Assembly (NCBI GenBank): GCA_002189035.1 | Contig: NEEC01000013.1 | Coordinates: forward strand, 496,001 to 560,000 | Length of the DNA: 64,000 nucleotides | Direction of reading: 5' to 3' | From: Utricularia gibba | Lineage: Eukaryota > Streptophyta > Magnoliopsida > Lamiales > Lentibulariaceae | In this document: one piece after another, positions 36,703 through 49,290 of the stretch | Layout: the number at the start of each line of letters is the position of its first letter | How positions within the stretch are numbered: position 1 is the stretch's first letter | Program-made: the position numbers and the translations under genes | The notes under the pieces: model-generated | Databases searched by the model: none | Told to the model about the DNA's origin: nothing | Seen by the model: only the letters and a program-made list of their open reading frames with translations

Positions 36703-38828
36703 TTACAGCATCTTGTACGTGTACCAGTTGGACAAGAAAAGAAACACCACCAGATTCAGCATGCTCAGCACAATCATCAGATAGTAGAAGTAGTCAAGAT
36801 GTCCGTAGTTCAAGTTATCCTGGATCCATCCCGCGTTTCCGCCATGACTGGTTACTAGTGTTACAATGCTGACCATCAAGGTGCTCATGAAGTTCCCCAT
36901 GGCCAGTGTCGTGAGTCCAAGAGCCGAGCATAGGCTTCGCATCGTGTCAGGGGCTTGTTCATAGAAGAACTCAAGCTGCCCCACCAACACAAACACTTCT
37001 GCGCACCCGAGAATGAAGTACTGAGGCACCTGCCAGAGAATGGACATGGGAATTTGCCCCATGTCGTGGTAATCGTGTCTTTTGACGTAGTTCAACCTGA
37101 CGAGCTCGAGGAGCCCTGCATAAGTCATGGCGATTATTGAGATGAAGAGACCAGCACCCATCCGTTGGAGCTGAGTTAGGCCGTTTCTGTGCCCTGTAAA
37201 CCTTCTGCTTACAGGAACAATGATCCTATCATATATCGGAGTCCAGAAGAGAACACTCAGAGTGTTGAAGAAGACCAACGAGGCTGCCGGGATTTCAAAG
37301 TTCGAATTTCCGATACGGGCATCCATTGTAAGACCTTGGAGCACGAAGAAGCTGTCAATTTGACAGTACACACACGCAAATGTGATTCCTGTGGCCCAAA
37401 TGGGAAGCAAACGTATGATGGCTTTCAGTTCTTCCACTTCAGTTACTGTGCAGAGCCGCCATGGATTCACTGTTAACTTCAGTTTGTCTTCTTCTATTAC
37501 AACAGCAGCCTTGTCAAAGAATCTGTAGCCAAAAACACACGTGGAGAGTCAATAAAAAAACCTCGAGAGCTTCTTCTATATTACTGAAACTTACGAAAGG
37601 TCTTTTGTATGTTGAAGATGCTTCCTGCTTCCTTCGACGTCTGAAACTTCGTATAGCAGCCTGACGTCCTCAGGAACTCGAGCCTTGTACTTCCGCAATG
37701 AGGCTACGAGCACTCTACAAATTTGAGTGATCGGACTCCCGTTCGGTCGCTGGTGTCGATAGTAGCGAGTTCCGGCAACAAAGGCAACGACGACGATGAC
37801 CATGAACATGGAAGGAATCCCAAAGCCCCATTGCCAGTTGACATTCATCTGCACCCAAACCAGGGCCGTACAAGCGATCATACTTCCCATGTTAATTGAG
37901 AAATACATCCAATTGAAGAATGAACTTCGACTCCTCTTCTCGGCTTCGTCGTTCTCATCAAACTGGTCAGCACCAAAAGAGGAGACACATGGACTAACTC
38001 CACCCGACCCAAGCGCGATCATGTAAAGGGCTACGTAGAAAAACGAGGCTTGCATCTCCGTCGCGTGGCACGAGCCTACCTCACCTTCACAGTTGGAAGG
38101 TCTCAAGCCTGGAATCGACGCCGACGACACCAATAATAACATCCCCTAGACATGAGAAATTCATAGGGTTAGTTAATCTCGAATCAGGCTTTAGTTTCTA
38201 AAGCGAAAACACACAAACTTACAAGAGCGTAGATGATCAGGAAGACCACTATCGTCCAATATCTTCCAATGTAGGCATCAGCCACAAATGCCCCAATCAA
38301 CGGAGTCACGTTGCAGGCTCCCGCCCAATTCGTGACATTCACAGAAGCACTCGAACTGCTCTCCCCTATCTGATTCTTGAAGTAGACCACCAAGTTCCGG
38401 CTCATGCCATCGTACGCCAATCCCTCAAAGCATGCATGCACTGCAATTTCATATTGAAGGTTGAGACTTTGAACCTCATGCGGAAAATACAGAAATTCAG
38501 AACTCGTCTCTACAAAAGCTAGTGCACCGATTGAGTTTACAATGCGAGCTGCTCACAATAAAAAATATTTCACAAACTCTATTACTTGAGTTTTACTCGT
38601 TGCAATTCTTATCTAAAATTCTAATACGAAACCTAAGATGAAGGCGCAGGCTTTCCATGTCCCGGTGGAGCTCCTCCTGGCCGGATCGCCGTGGAAATCC
38701 AACGTCCCGTCTTTAGTATGCGAATCCTCTTCAGACATGGGTTTCATGCTGCATTGAGGAGCGCCGCCAAGTGATTGTTTGTATGAAGAAGAAGGTGCAT
38801 GAAGTGAAAGCAAGGGAGTACCTTCCAT
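36703..38828 (-). CDS. NRT1/PTR family (NPF8-like) transporter, four exons
   Basis: A major-facilitator membrane transporter of the plant peptide/nitrate family. The exons are 38828-38633, 38440-38223, 38145-37595 and 37522-36703; all joints are in phase with GT-AG introns. The product is 594 residues from 38828, or 567 from the Met at 38747. Family marks include GTWKACAFIL, NLVVYF, TPLIGAFVADAYIGRYWTI, SSFGADQFDENDE, FFNWMYFSIN, ILWQVPQYF and GHLDYFYYL. The order and spacing fit the 12-helix NPF fold and most resemble NPF8 dipeptide transporters. The ExxER proton-coupling motif of helix 1 reads A-C-F-E-G, losing the first Glu and the Arg. A TATA-like TATATAT overlaps the 38828 ATG, so 38747 or 38738 (MKPMSEED) is the likelier start. 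Substrate is unknown. A broken tandem copy lies downstream at 26850-34200. Confidence 0.92.
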
Positions 38829-38834
38829 ATATAG
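38826..38834 (-). promoter_or_regulatory. TATA-like motif overlapping the first NPF ATG
   Basis: The minus strand reads CCTATATATGG here. If this is the TATA box, transcription starts about 30 bases downstream and the ATG at 38828 is not in the mRNA, which favours the Met at 38747. That product (567 residues) is closer to the length of NPF8 proteins. Confidence 0.45.
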
Positions 38835-41800
38835 GTCTGATTCCGCTGACTAAAATGAAACTGTTTTTATAGGAAAAATGGGTCCGATCTCCTCTCCCCC
38901 ATCCTTTTTTTAATATTTAACTGGGAAGAGTTGACTGCGGAGTGCTGAAAGCGGAGTGTCTTGTGAAGCATTGATGGAGCACTGGAAAATGAATCAGCCG
39001 TCGATATCATGTAATCGTCTCTGGAAAAAAAGTACCCTCAGAAAGTCAAATTGGGGATTAGGGCAAAATCCCAACCCGCTCGCTCCTCCGCCACGAAATT
39101 GATTGTGTGGATTTACAACGGAAATATACCTCTCTTGTGGTTGTGTTCCTCAGAGAGTCTCTTCACATAATTCTAAATGAACCAAACTTTTACGCATACC
39201 TTCGTTTTTCGTAAGGAGCCTAAATCTCTATTTTTACTATTCTGTTTTGTATGTTATCAATTATATAAAAAAATATTTTGATAATGGAAAAATTGTGTCA
39301 GTAAATAGTAATTACTATTATGTATCTAAATTAGTCTTCAAAACAATGTTTTAGTTATTACTATTTGAAAATTATTTATAATTGATAAATACGGTTCGAA
39401 AATCAATAAAAATAGTCTCTATTATTTAAATTAACAACGAAATTGATTCCCAATTTAAAACCTTTATTCTTTTCGTAATTCAATTTTATTATTTTTGATT
39501 GACTTTACATCCCTTATAACCACTGCCCACTGTCTACACATGAACCACCCGCCGCTGGTATTTAAACAATTGGAATAAATAAAATTTGGATAAACCATTG
39601 AGTAACATAAAAACTTGTAGACATAATGACGGTAACTGTCAGGAATATTAAAAACAATGTAAAAATCGCAACAGGGTCTCTGCGGCAGCACCTGCAACAA
39701 AAAAAAAAACAAAAAAAATAAATAAAAATAAGTAAAATACAAGCATTCCAGTGTAAAAATAAAAATATTCGAGACATTGTAAATAATGTGTTTTTTAATT
39801 TACCTGTGCATTGATGACATGGCAAACACTCATTTTGGGTTTGAATACCTACAGCTTTATTTTAATCAAAACCAAATTTTGTAGTATAGCACTACAAACA
39901 CTCGTACTTGTCTTAAAATTTACACTGTGGGCACCCCTGTTCCTGTTTTCAGTGCCTACAGTTTCTATCAGCTGTAACGGGTTAACTTCAGAGACTGCAA
40001 AGGAGTTTTCTGTGGTACTTGTTATCTCATATATCATTTTAAATTTCATTTAAACACTTGTCTGTGGTATGTGGCTGTTTTTAATATTCAAAGTGCATGC
40101 AATGCAGGGTAAGATGTTGTATGATTACCAATACACAATTGTGGTTAAAATAGGAATTGATTAAAAATTATACGGTTGAAGTGTGTCATTACGTGGCCGC
40201 AATCAATGGATCGGATAATTATTTTTGGTCACATGTTGTTTCAGATAATAGTATCATTAAATGAAGTCTCTAATTACTTGCTTACTCTTTTAGGCTATCT
40301 TAATTACAATATATATTTGACGTATTTATTCTTTTTTCTCATCTAAAGTTCATCTTTAGCATAAAAAAATTAGAATGCAAAATTTATTCAGTGAAGCTTT
40401 TTCAACCTAATTGAAATCATTGGCCAAGGATTTTGAAATACAAAAAAGTATTTTTAAGATAAAAGAATCTTTTTATTAATTAAAATAATTTTACAGATAA
40501 ATGTTATGGAAAAGGAAAATTATTCATGGATCTCAAAAGACTAGATCGAGGTTGGTATCTGCCAAACCTTTTTGTACGAGGAGAAGAAGAGGGGATGGCA
40601 TACCTTATAAAGGGGTGCAGCATCCATCTAATAGGAACATACCCTATGACTGAGATGTAGTGCAGCCCGCTTCGCACGATCTTCATTACATGATCATGAG
40701 ATGGGGTTTGGTTAAATAGTCGGTGCTTCACGCTGTAAGAGGTCGCTAAGAATACAAAAGATGGCAGCTGCAGCTCAATGTAAGGGAAGAGAGAAGAATA
40801 CATTTCCGTGATGGATTTCTAGTTCATTCAAAATATACTTGTTATTATTGTGTGAACCAACTCTAGCATTTCCATCGTACTGGAGCGATTCGCGAAGAAC
40901 CGGTTTCATGGAATTATGACACTCAACAACACAGATTCTAAATGGCAAAATCTTTCCCAAGTGAGAGCAGGGAAGGCGATAACCATACATTTCTAATTTT
41001 GTCAGTTTTATGGATCGCTGCTCGTCATTTTCTTTAACTATTAATGTACATTTAATATTTATTAAATCGACCAAAAATAATAAATAAAATTTGTAGTAAT
41101 AAAATGCTAAAATAATATACAAAATACATTTTAGAAACAATTTACTGGTTACTGAAAAAAAAAATAGTTCTTGCAATTTCATTCAAACCTTATTCATATT
41201 TTTAGTATATTTGACTTCATGTGGTTTTGCGATGCATCCCCAATTTTGTCAATTTTTCGGATTATCATCTTGACTTATCATTTTCTTTAACTATTAATTT
41301 AAATTTAATATTAATTAAATCGACCTAAAATAATAAAAAAAACTTTGTAGTAATAGAATACTAAAATAATATACCAAACAAATCTTAGAAACGTAAGGCA
41401 ATATTTAACTTTAATGAACTCTTAAATTAATAATCATATCTTGAACTATGCTAATTACTAGATACCTCACCAACAGTTTCATCATAAAATATAATGGATG
41501 GTTGGTTTGAGGGCTAAACCATTTCATCATATAAAACACGTAGTTGAGAAAAGAATGTAAATAGGACGAATCCCATGCACCGTGTGGTGTGTGTGTGTGT
41601 GTGTATTAGTGAAGAAGCAATGAGGTGAGCACAAAGTCCGTCCATACGCGTTCAAAATCCATGGGGATGTACTTGTACTGTCCACCTACCACAATTGTCA
41701 CAGCGGTTGATTCGCGTAATTAAGGGCCTGGATTCAATGGAGCCACTTGAAGGCTTGACGTTAATGATGTCATTAGTCAAGGATTAAATCTGATTAGTAA

Positions 41801-43730
41801 ACCAACATTAATATGTTATAATTCAATTGGGATCTTTATTTGCAATCAATTTCCATGCACACCAACTGCTGCATTTACTTGCATTGACTTGTGCTCTCTT
41901 TTTCACCAACCCCCTCATCTCCAAAATTTGTTACTCAACCTTTTTAGTTTTTTTTTTTAACATTCCTGCTGATTGTACCTTTTGAAAGAAGAAACACGGG
42001 CCTCCATTTGAATTCCATGAAATGCGTAGTTTCACTTTTGATGTATAACAACAACATGTGTTATTTTTCGTACCCGAGGGAGGCTTCTTCTACCACTTAA
42101 GTTGTGTCTACTAATTTCTTAAAGTTGTTAGGTAAAAGTGTCGAGGCAGCACAACATGGGCATTAGGTGCCTTAAAAAGCCTATTATCATGAATACAACA
42201 CATCACGAAGCACGGTGGGTTGGGGGCAGAGATGCGCGTAAAAAATGAGAAGAGAAGACAATGACAATGGGACGGATAATTTGCTTAAATACAATTGCAG
42301 AAGTGGGCCATCCATTCTTGGGTTGGGCTTGGCATCACATTCGGATTTCATGGTGAACATGAAATTTGTTTTCGCGTCTACGGCTCATTTGGATATCATG
42401 TTTTAGCTGACACGATTTAAATATAAATCACATTATTTTTTTTACACTAAAATGAATGATTTAAAGAATATGAGTTTATTTTGTAGAAGATTTTATTTAA
42501 TATAGTATTATTTATCATGTGTTTGATAGTAATGTTTATAATTTGTTTTATATATAATTTTACTATAATTTGACTGAATGTGATATATCCCACATAGGTT
42601 ATGCCTAAAAATTATTATTTCGGTAATTTGCAAATAACTTGATTTGAACCCATTTTCAGATTTTCATCTAGTAGCAATAATCTTTTTTATGTCTTGAATT
42701 AATAATTTCTCTTTAGAGAGTAACCATAATCATCGTTTTCCTAGTTGATCTCGACATTTTCTTTCCTTTTGTTTCCTTCATTTTGGGCCATCGGATTTCG
42801 AATTTCTTAAATGCATACAAAAGTTGTAAAATAAAAGAGTATTATTGACTTTAATTATCATGGGATTAACACACCCATAATTCACATGAGTTTATGTTTC
42901 ATTATACATAATATGTTAAATAATAAATTTATAGGAATATATTATCCATAGTGCATTATATACCAAACATATGATTAAAATATGCTATTTAACATAACAT
43001 CATCTTATACCTCCTACTCAATGGACCCTTAGAATATTATATTACCTATAGTGTATGTACATTTTTAAATCAGAGTTCAAAATTAACTAATGTGGGGCCA
43101 ATTTGATCCAAAAATTGATTGAAGTTTCAAAAAATTATTTTGAAAAATAAAAATAAAAAATATATATCTCATGCATTTTCATTAATAAAAGAATGAAAAT
43201 GAAGTTTCTATGAATATATTGAATCTTTCTTTCAATTTCGTATTTGGAAAATTTGAAAAACTTACCTCCTTTTCATTTTTTGATTTTAAAAAATTAAATT
43301 CTAAACTTACAAAAATTTTAAATCCAAAATTGATAATCTGATCTTTGATTAAGCGCTGAGTTATTGAAAAATTTGTTAATTGATTTGATCCATTGGTTAG
43401 CTGACCAAATTGAAAACACGAACTCTCAATTCAACTACAACTACAAGTGGATATGACACGATGCAACTATATACTACTCCCTAATCCACCTAAAAGGAAT
43501 TAAGTTTTTACATGATATGAGACATTGCGAGGGCCCCCATATCATGGGGTTTATATGTGAACATAATGACATTACAAGAATGGCCAATGTGTGTTGTGGT
43601 GTAACATGAACAAGTAGGTAAGGGGAGTGGGGGTATCTAATTGTTAATATAAAAATTTGATCTTATTAATAACTCAAATACATATAAAAGTTAACATTAA
43701 ATTAAAAACATGGATTATAGAAAGAATGAT
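38835..43730. other. Intergenic, AT-rich, no gene recognised
   Basis: The first few hundred bases are the NPF upstream region. A GC-balanced patch at 40500-41000 is open on the minus strand for 99 codons, with no domain. A (GT)9 microsatellite lies at 41587-41604. The remainder is AT-rich with only chance frames. Confidence 0.4.
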
Positions 43731-43739
43731 TAAAAATAA

Positions 43740-44050
43740 TCTCTTCAAAATTTAAAAAAACACGAGCATATTATTAGCAAGAAAATTATGTTGTATCTTT
43801 TTTTGTAATCTTGTTTTAATCGTTTTCAATGTAGAAAATACTTGCTCACCAAAAGTGATGGTAATTTGAAGTTTTACAAATAATCATCTTAGACAATCAA
43901 TTAGATGTTAAACACCATGTCGATTTGTTTCAATATTACGATAATATAATTCTGTAAAAGTATCTATCTTTGATAATTCAGCATCCTCAAATATGTTTCA
44001 AAGGACAAAGTCAAGTTGCATTTCAATTCTTTTTTGGAGAATAAAGCATT
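43740..44050 (-). mobile_element. hAT transposase C-terminal remnant
   Basis: Minus-strand translation gives ITFGEQVFSTLKTIKTRLQ followed by QHNFLANNMLV. This matches the hAT-family dimerisation region (typically SxERxFSxLKxIKxxLR...). Upstream codons read IDTFTELYYRNIETN with later stops. Only the transposase end survives, and it abuts the left end of the copia element. Confidence 0.6.
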
Positions 44051-47000
44051 CTAGAGAATACAATTTTATCAATCCATAAAAATTTTGAACAAATTTACCT
44101 GCCATTCTTGTGCTAATACTCCGGTATTCGAGGTTGATTAATAACTTGGTGACAACTGTGGAATTATTGAAAAAAAAATGACAATGGCAATTGCTCCGCC
44201 ATCAAAGTTTGATGGCACACACTATGCTATTTGAACAAAAATGATGAGAAATTACGTCATAAATATCAAGGTTTGAGAGGTTTTCATCAAACTTAATCTT
44301 CCACTAGGTTTGTTAGATACTTCTGAAAAAGGAAAGAACTCAACCAAAGAGAAAAATAATTATATAGAGTTGGAATTCACCGCAGCTCATGATCACAACA
44401 GAGCTCCCACAATGGAAATCTACGAAAAGTTATTAAATTATGAAACACCAAAAGAATTATGGATAGCATTGCAAAACATCTATGGGACTACAACTATCAA
44501 CAAGGACCAAAAAATTGATAGAATATGACATTTTATTGAAGAACTTAGCATTACATTTGTAATCACAGATTTCTCCACCAAACTTTTAGGCTTTCTAGAT
44601 AGCCTTGAAGCTTTGGAAGAGAAAATTGATGAAAAATGGATTAAACACAAAATTATTAGCTCCTTACATGTTTCTTTTCAACCTCTTGTAGGAATGCTTG
44701 AGATGACTGGAACACTAAGAACAATGATACACTTACAACTCCTTGATGATCTTTTAGGATATACATGGAAATAAAGGCACGCATTCTAGCAAGAGACAAG
44801 ATTATCAACATAATGTCAAGGAAAAAGGCAAAAATTCTTAAGGATTCAGACACTAAGGAGGAAGATCCTTATCCATACTACAAGAGATTTCAGCCAGATG
44901 AATATTGGTACCATCCTAAAGTAACTTGTGAAAAATGCCACAAAAAGGTTATGTAATGTGAGTTTGTATAAGATGCAAGAATCAGGTTAAAACAAAAACA
45001 ACATTAAACAAATTCAATGTAAAGGATCTAGCAAAATTCTTATCTTTTTTAAACATAAACACAAGATCAACAAAATCTGAGAAAGTTAACATTTAAACTA
45101 TGTGTCAAGCCACTATATTCTCAGCGATGAAAATGTTGAAATCTAAAAAAAAATATAACTATTGGATAGTGGATGCAGCAAGCCTATGGGGCAATTGGTA
45201 CAAAAAAACTTCAAGGTTCAATTTACAAAGGGAATTTTCAAAATTAAGAACCTAGTCGGAACTGCTGTGTTGGAAGTTTTGATATTTAAAAGAGTCTTTC
45301 CTCTAAACTTTTAGATTGATGATAAATTGGAAGAAGTGTGCCTTATAACAAAGGAAGGTATAAATATCTAGCATAAATGATTAGGGGACATAAATTATTC
45401 AAAACTGTTTAAGGTGTCATCACAATCATGAGCAATGGTTCAAAGACTGTCTCCCTTAAGAAAAGAAGATGAAATCTGTAGCACCTGTCAAATTGGAAAA
45501 ATGCACAAATTACCATTCGGTCTTGGAACCTATCAAGTAGGAAAATGTGAGAATTAATATGTAACGATCTAGGATCTATTGGAAGTTCTTACCTTATTCA
45601 GAAACAAATATTTCTTGATCTTTACAGATGACTTTACCAAATTTGGTTGGGTTTTCCTTTTAAACAAAAATCAAAAGTGCTTGAAAAATTCAAGATTTTT
45701 GGAGCAATAGTTGAAGAACAAAATGAACAATCCATTCAATTTTTGAGGTCAGACAATAGAAAAGAATACATTCCTGATGAGCTGCAAAAATATTGTGAAG
45801 AACATGAAATAATTCACCAATTCAAAACACTTCACATCCTAGAACAAAATGGTGAGGAGAATCAAGATATCAACCTATTATGAAAATGAGTTGATGCGTG
45901 ATATTTGAGAAAAACCAATCTTGAAAAATTCTTGAGTAAAGCTGTAAATATTGCTACATATCTTTTTTAGTTAACTCCTTACCGCTAGACAAAAAGCAAG
46001 AAAAACACTATATGAATTGTGGTATAATAGGAAGGTTAACATAAAGTATGTGAGAATCTTTGGATTATAGTGTTATGTATACTTGCTAATGCAATTGAGA
46101 AGTAAATTGAATTTAAAATGCATAGTCGGAGTTTATATGGATTTTACTTAAATAATTAACACATATAGAGTCTATGATCTAACTAAGAACAAAATTCTAG
46201 TTAGCATACATATTATTTGTTACGAGAGAAAGGAGTTTGACTGGAAAAACTTCAATTAGAGTAGCATATTAAGAACTTGCAATACCATAAATGAGTATAG
46301 GTTTGTTTCTTCATTTCCTACTTCAACAAACATGGAGTTTGTAACAACTAAAGATTACAAGTAAAATGAAATCATTAATGATATTGATGTAGAAAATAGG
46401 GACTCAAGGATAGACATTGAAAGAAATACATACACTATAGAAGAATATGAAAGTGAACATGATTCAAATTGTTGAAAAGTGGAACACATCAGGAAACCTT
46501 AAGATATCTTGACAATGAAGACCAAGAATTTGCAACAAAATCAAAAAAAGATAGTTTAGTAGAGGAGAAGCAAGAAAATGAAGACAGAAATGATGAATCA
46601 CAACGAGGGTTTTCAAGCTTAACAAATATTTATAATAGACGTCTTATGATGCTGAAAAATAAAAGTGTAAATAAAGCGCTCAGTCATCACGTTAAAAAGT
46701 TGGCAATGAAACAAGAACTTGAATACATCGAGAAATTTCATACTTGGAGCTTACTATCAAAACCCAAAAACTACAAACCTATTGAGATAAAGTGGGTGAT
46801 TCTAATAAAGTTGAATGCAGATGGGATTGTAAACAAATTAAAGACTAGATTGGTATGTAAATAATACACTCGAAGACTTGAAATTGAATATCAAGAGACC
46901 TTTGTTCCCGTCGCATGGTTGGATACAATCAAATTTCTCTTAGCCATTGCAGCATTTTAAAGATAGGAAATATATCAATTAAATATTATAGTCATATTTT

Positions 47001-48261
47001 TTTGGTTATACATGAGCGCATATATATAGAACGACTACTGGATTTTGAAAAAAGTGAGTAATAAAAAGTCTCAAAACTACATAAAGCACTCTATGGCTTA
47101 AAACAATTTATTAGAAAATGATAATCAAGAATTGATGATTTTTTTCTTATCACAAGGATATCAAAGAAGTTCTAATTGTCCAACGTTATGTGGTGTTTTG
47201 CAAGAATGAATAAGGAAATTCTAAATGAAGAACAAAGATAAAAAAGGGGGAAGGAAATACTGAATTTCATTTGCCCAATCAAAATGTAAATGCATAAATT
47301 GGTATTTATAATTCATACTAGCCAACAGTCATTTCTCAAAACATCAAATGCTATTGATCATATAGATAAAAGAGTAAAATGGTAACTATAGAATGAACTA
47401 TTTCTTGAGGTGCATCTTGAATAAACTTGAATTGGTTTGTTTGATATGTCATATGATAATTGTGATGCCTCAGGTATGCGGATTGAGAATGTGAAACATT
47501 ATATACTCTCATTAATGACAAATACATAGTAGCCATCTCCTTGTATGTGGATGACATATTAATTACCAGAAGTTGCAAGGGGATGATAGAAATAGAAAAA
47601 CAACAACTTATGGATAAATTTGAAATGATAGATTTTGAAAAATTGAGCTATTTTCTGAGATTAATAATCAATCATATAGAGGAATATATATTTCTAACTC
47701 AATAAAGATGTCTTAGACCACATAACAAGATACTTGATACGTGATTTTGTGTTATTTTTATTTTTACTTTCTATTACACTATTAAGTCAATTTACATTTC
47801 TTTTATTCCACTTTCTCAATGTTTTTAGATAAATTTTATATTTTTTCTATCACTTTGACTTTTTTGGAGGAAAATGTATTTTATGATTTTTTAGGACAAT
47901 TTTGGTCTATGTTGCGGTTGAAAATCATGCTAAGGTGGAGACCGATGTTTGGATTAGGGATACATCCGAATGCATCGTATCCAATTAAGATTTCAGCATT
48001 TTGTGTGATGTGATGCGGCTGACAGAAATGAAGAAAGACAAGGATTTTAACGTGGAAAACATCCGGAAGAACCACAGAGTTGTCGGGGCTAGCCTAAAAA
48101 TGGTTTCACTAGACAGAGATGGAGAAAAGATACAAGTTAGAAGGCTCGGAGTTAACCCTTTCTTCTTTAGGGTTTCTTATATTTATAGGAGAGGTTAGTC
48201 AGTTTTACATTTCTGCACCGACTGTTCGTATTGTGGTCTTGTTTTCAAATAACTGCCGACT

Positions 48262-48430
48262 ATTCTGACATTACTGCAATTTTACTACTTTTCAGACTAT
48301 TCAAAATGACTGCCGCTGTCAATACCTGACACATATTAGTTTTTCGGTCTACAACAGTTTGTCAAAGCACCTTTTAGCTCCTTTTTCAGTACTCATGAGC
48401 CTGACAGATTCTAGACTCCATCATTCAGCC
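48262..48430 (+). repeat. Direct repeat, copy 1 (pairs with 49118-49290)
   Basis: Shared phrases with the second copy are TACTTTTCAGACT, TTCAAAATGAC, GCACCTTTT, GCTCCTTTTTCAGTA and CTAGACTCCAT/CCAGACTCCAT. The copies are about 860 bases apart within the insertion. Confidence 0.6.
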
Positions 48431-49117
48431 CATTTGATTTATCGATATTGGCCTTTTTGGGCAGATTAGTGAATTAGAATCACCGTCGTATCGATCTCGA
48501 GCATTCCGATCTCTCGTGGGTTAGTCTTCACCCGATTTAAACAGATCTCCATGCCACACGTCATCCCTCGGGTACTCCATGTTTTTCCCGCTCATTTTTG
48601 AGCACCTCAATCGACACGTCGCTTCACCTCCCGAATTACCCATATCTAAATAAGCTTGTTCTCCTTTGCCGTGCACTCTCGCTGCCTACTAGAGTTCCTT
48701 GTGCTCTACATTCCCCGTCGTTGTTTGCTGCTGTCTCGCCGACGCAAAATTCTTCGATGTTCCCAAGTTTCCAGGTATTTCCCTCCTTTCTTGCATCTTC
48801 GACTCGGTCATTCAGGGATTTCAAAGCTTTTTCGAATTTTTTGCTTGTCTACGCTTAGTCCCTCTTTTTGTTAGGATTTTTTGCTTATTGCATTTCTAAG
48901 CATCTGATCTCCTGTCCCTTATTTCCAAATACTAAGATGGGTAGGAAATTGATAATACATATTTTTGAGTGATTAAGTACATGGAAAATATTCATATTGT
49001 GCTCCAAAAATTAAGTTTTACTGCCTAGTTCTATATTTTTGTGCATAAGTACCATAATTGTGTTATTTTAGTCTTAGTTGGGGACTAAATCTACGATTTT
49101 GACTGTTACTATTATGA

Positions 49118-49290
49118 TATTACTACAATTTTGCTACTTTTCAGACTGTTCAAAATGACCGCCATTGCCAAACCTTAATGCATATCGGTCTGTCGGTCTG
49201 CAGTAGTTTTTTAGGGCACCTTTTTGCTCCTTTTTCAGTAACCGATGAGCTCGACCGATTCCAGACTCCATTAGTCTAATTTAGAGGAAA
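49118..49290 (+). repeat. Direct repeat, copy 2 (pairs with 48262-48430)
   Basis: Diverged but clearly related to copy 1, in the same orientation. It is followed by CTCCTATAAAAGGACC near 49485, a TATA-like motif that may be an LTR promoter. Confidence 0.6.

Noticed and set aside
36955-38026. Plus-strand frames over the NPF gene
   Set aside because: They are antisense to verified NPF exons and show no domain of their own.
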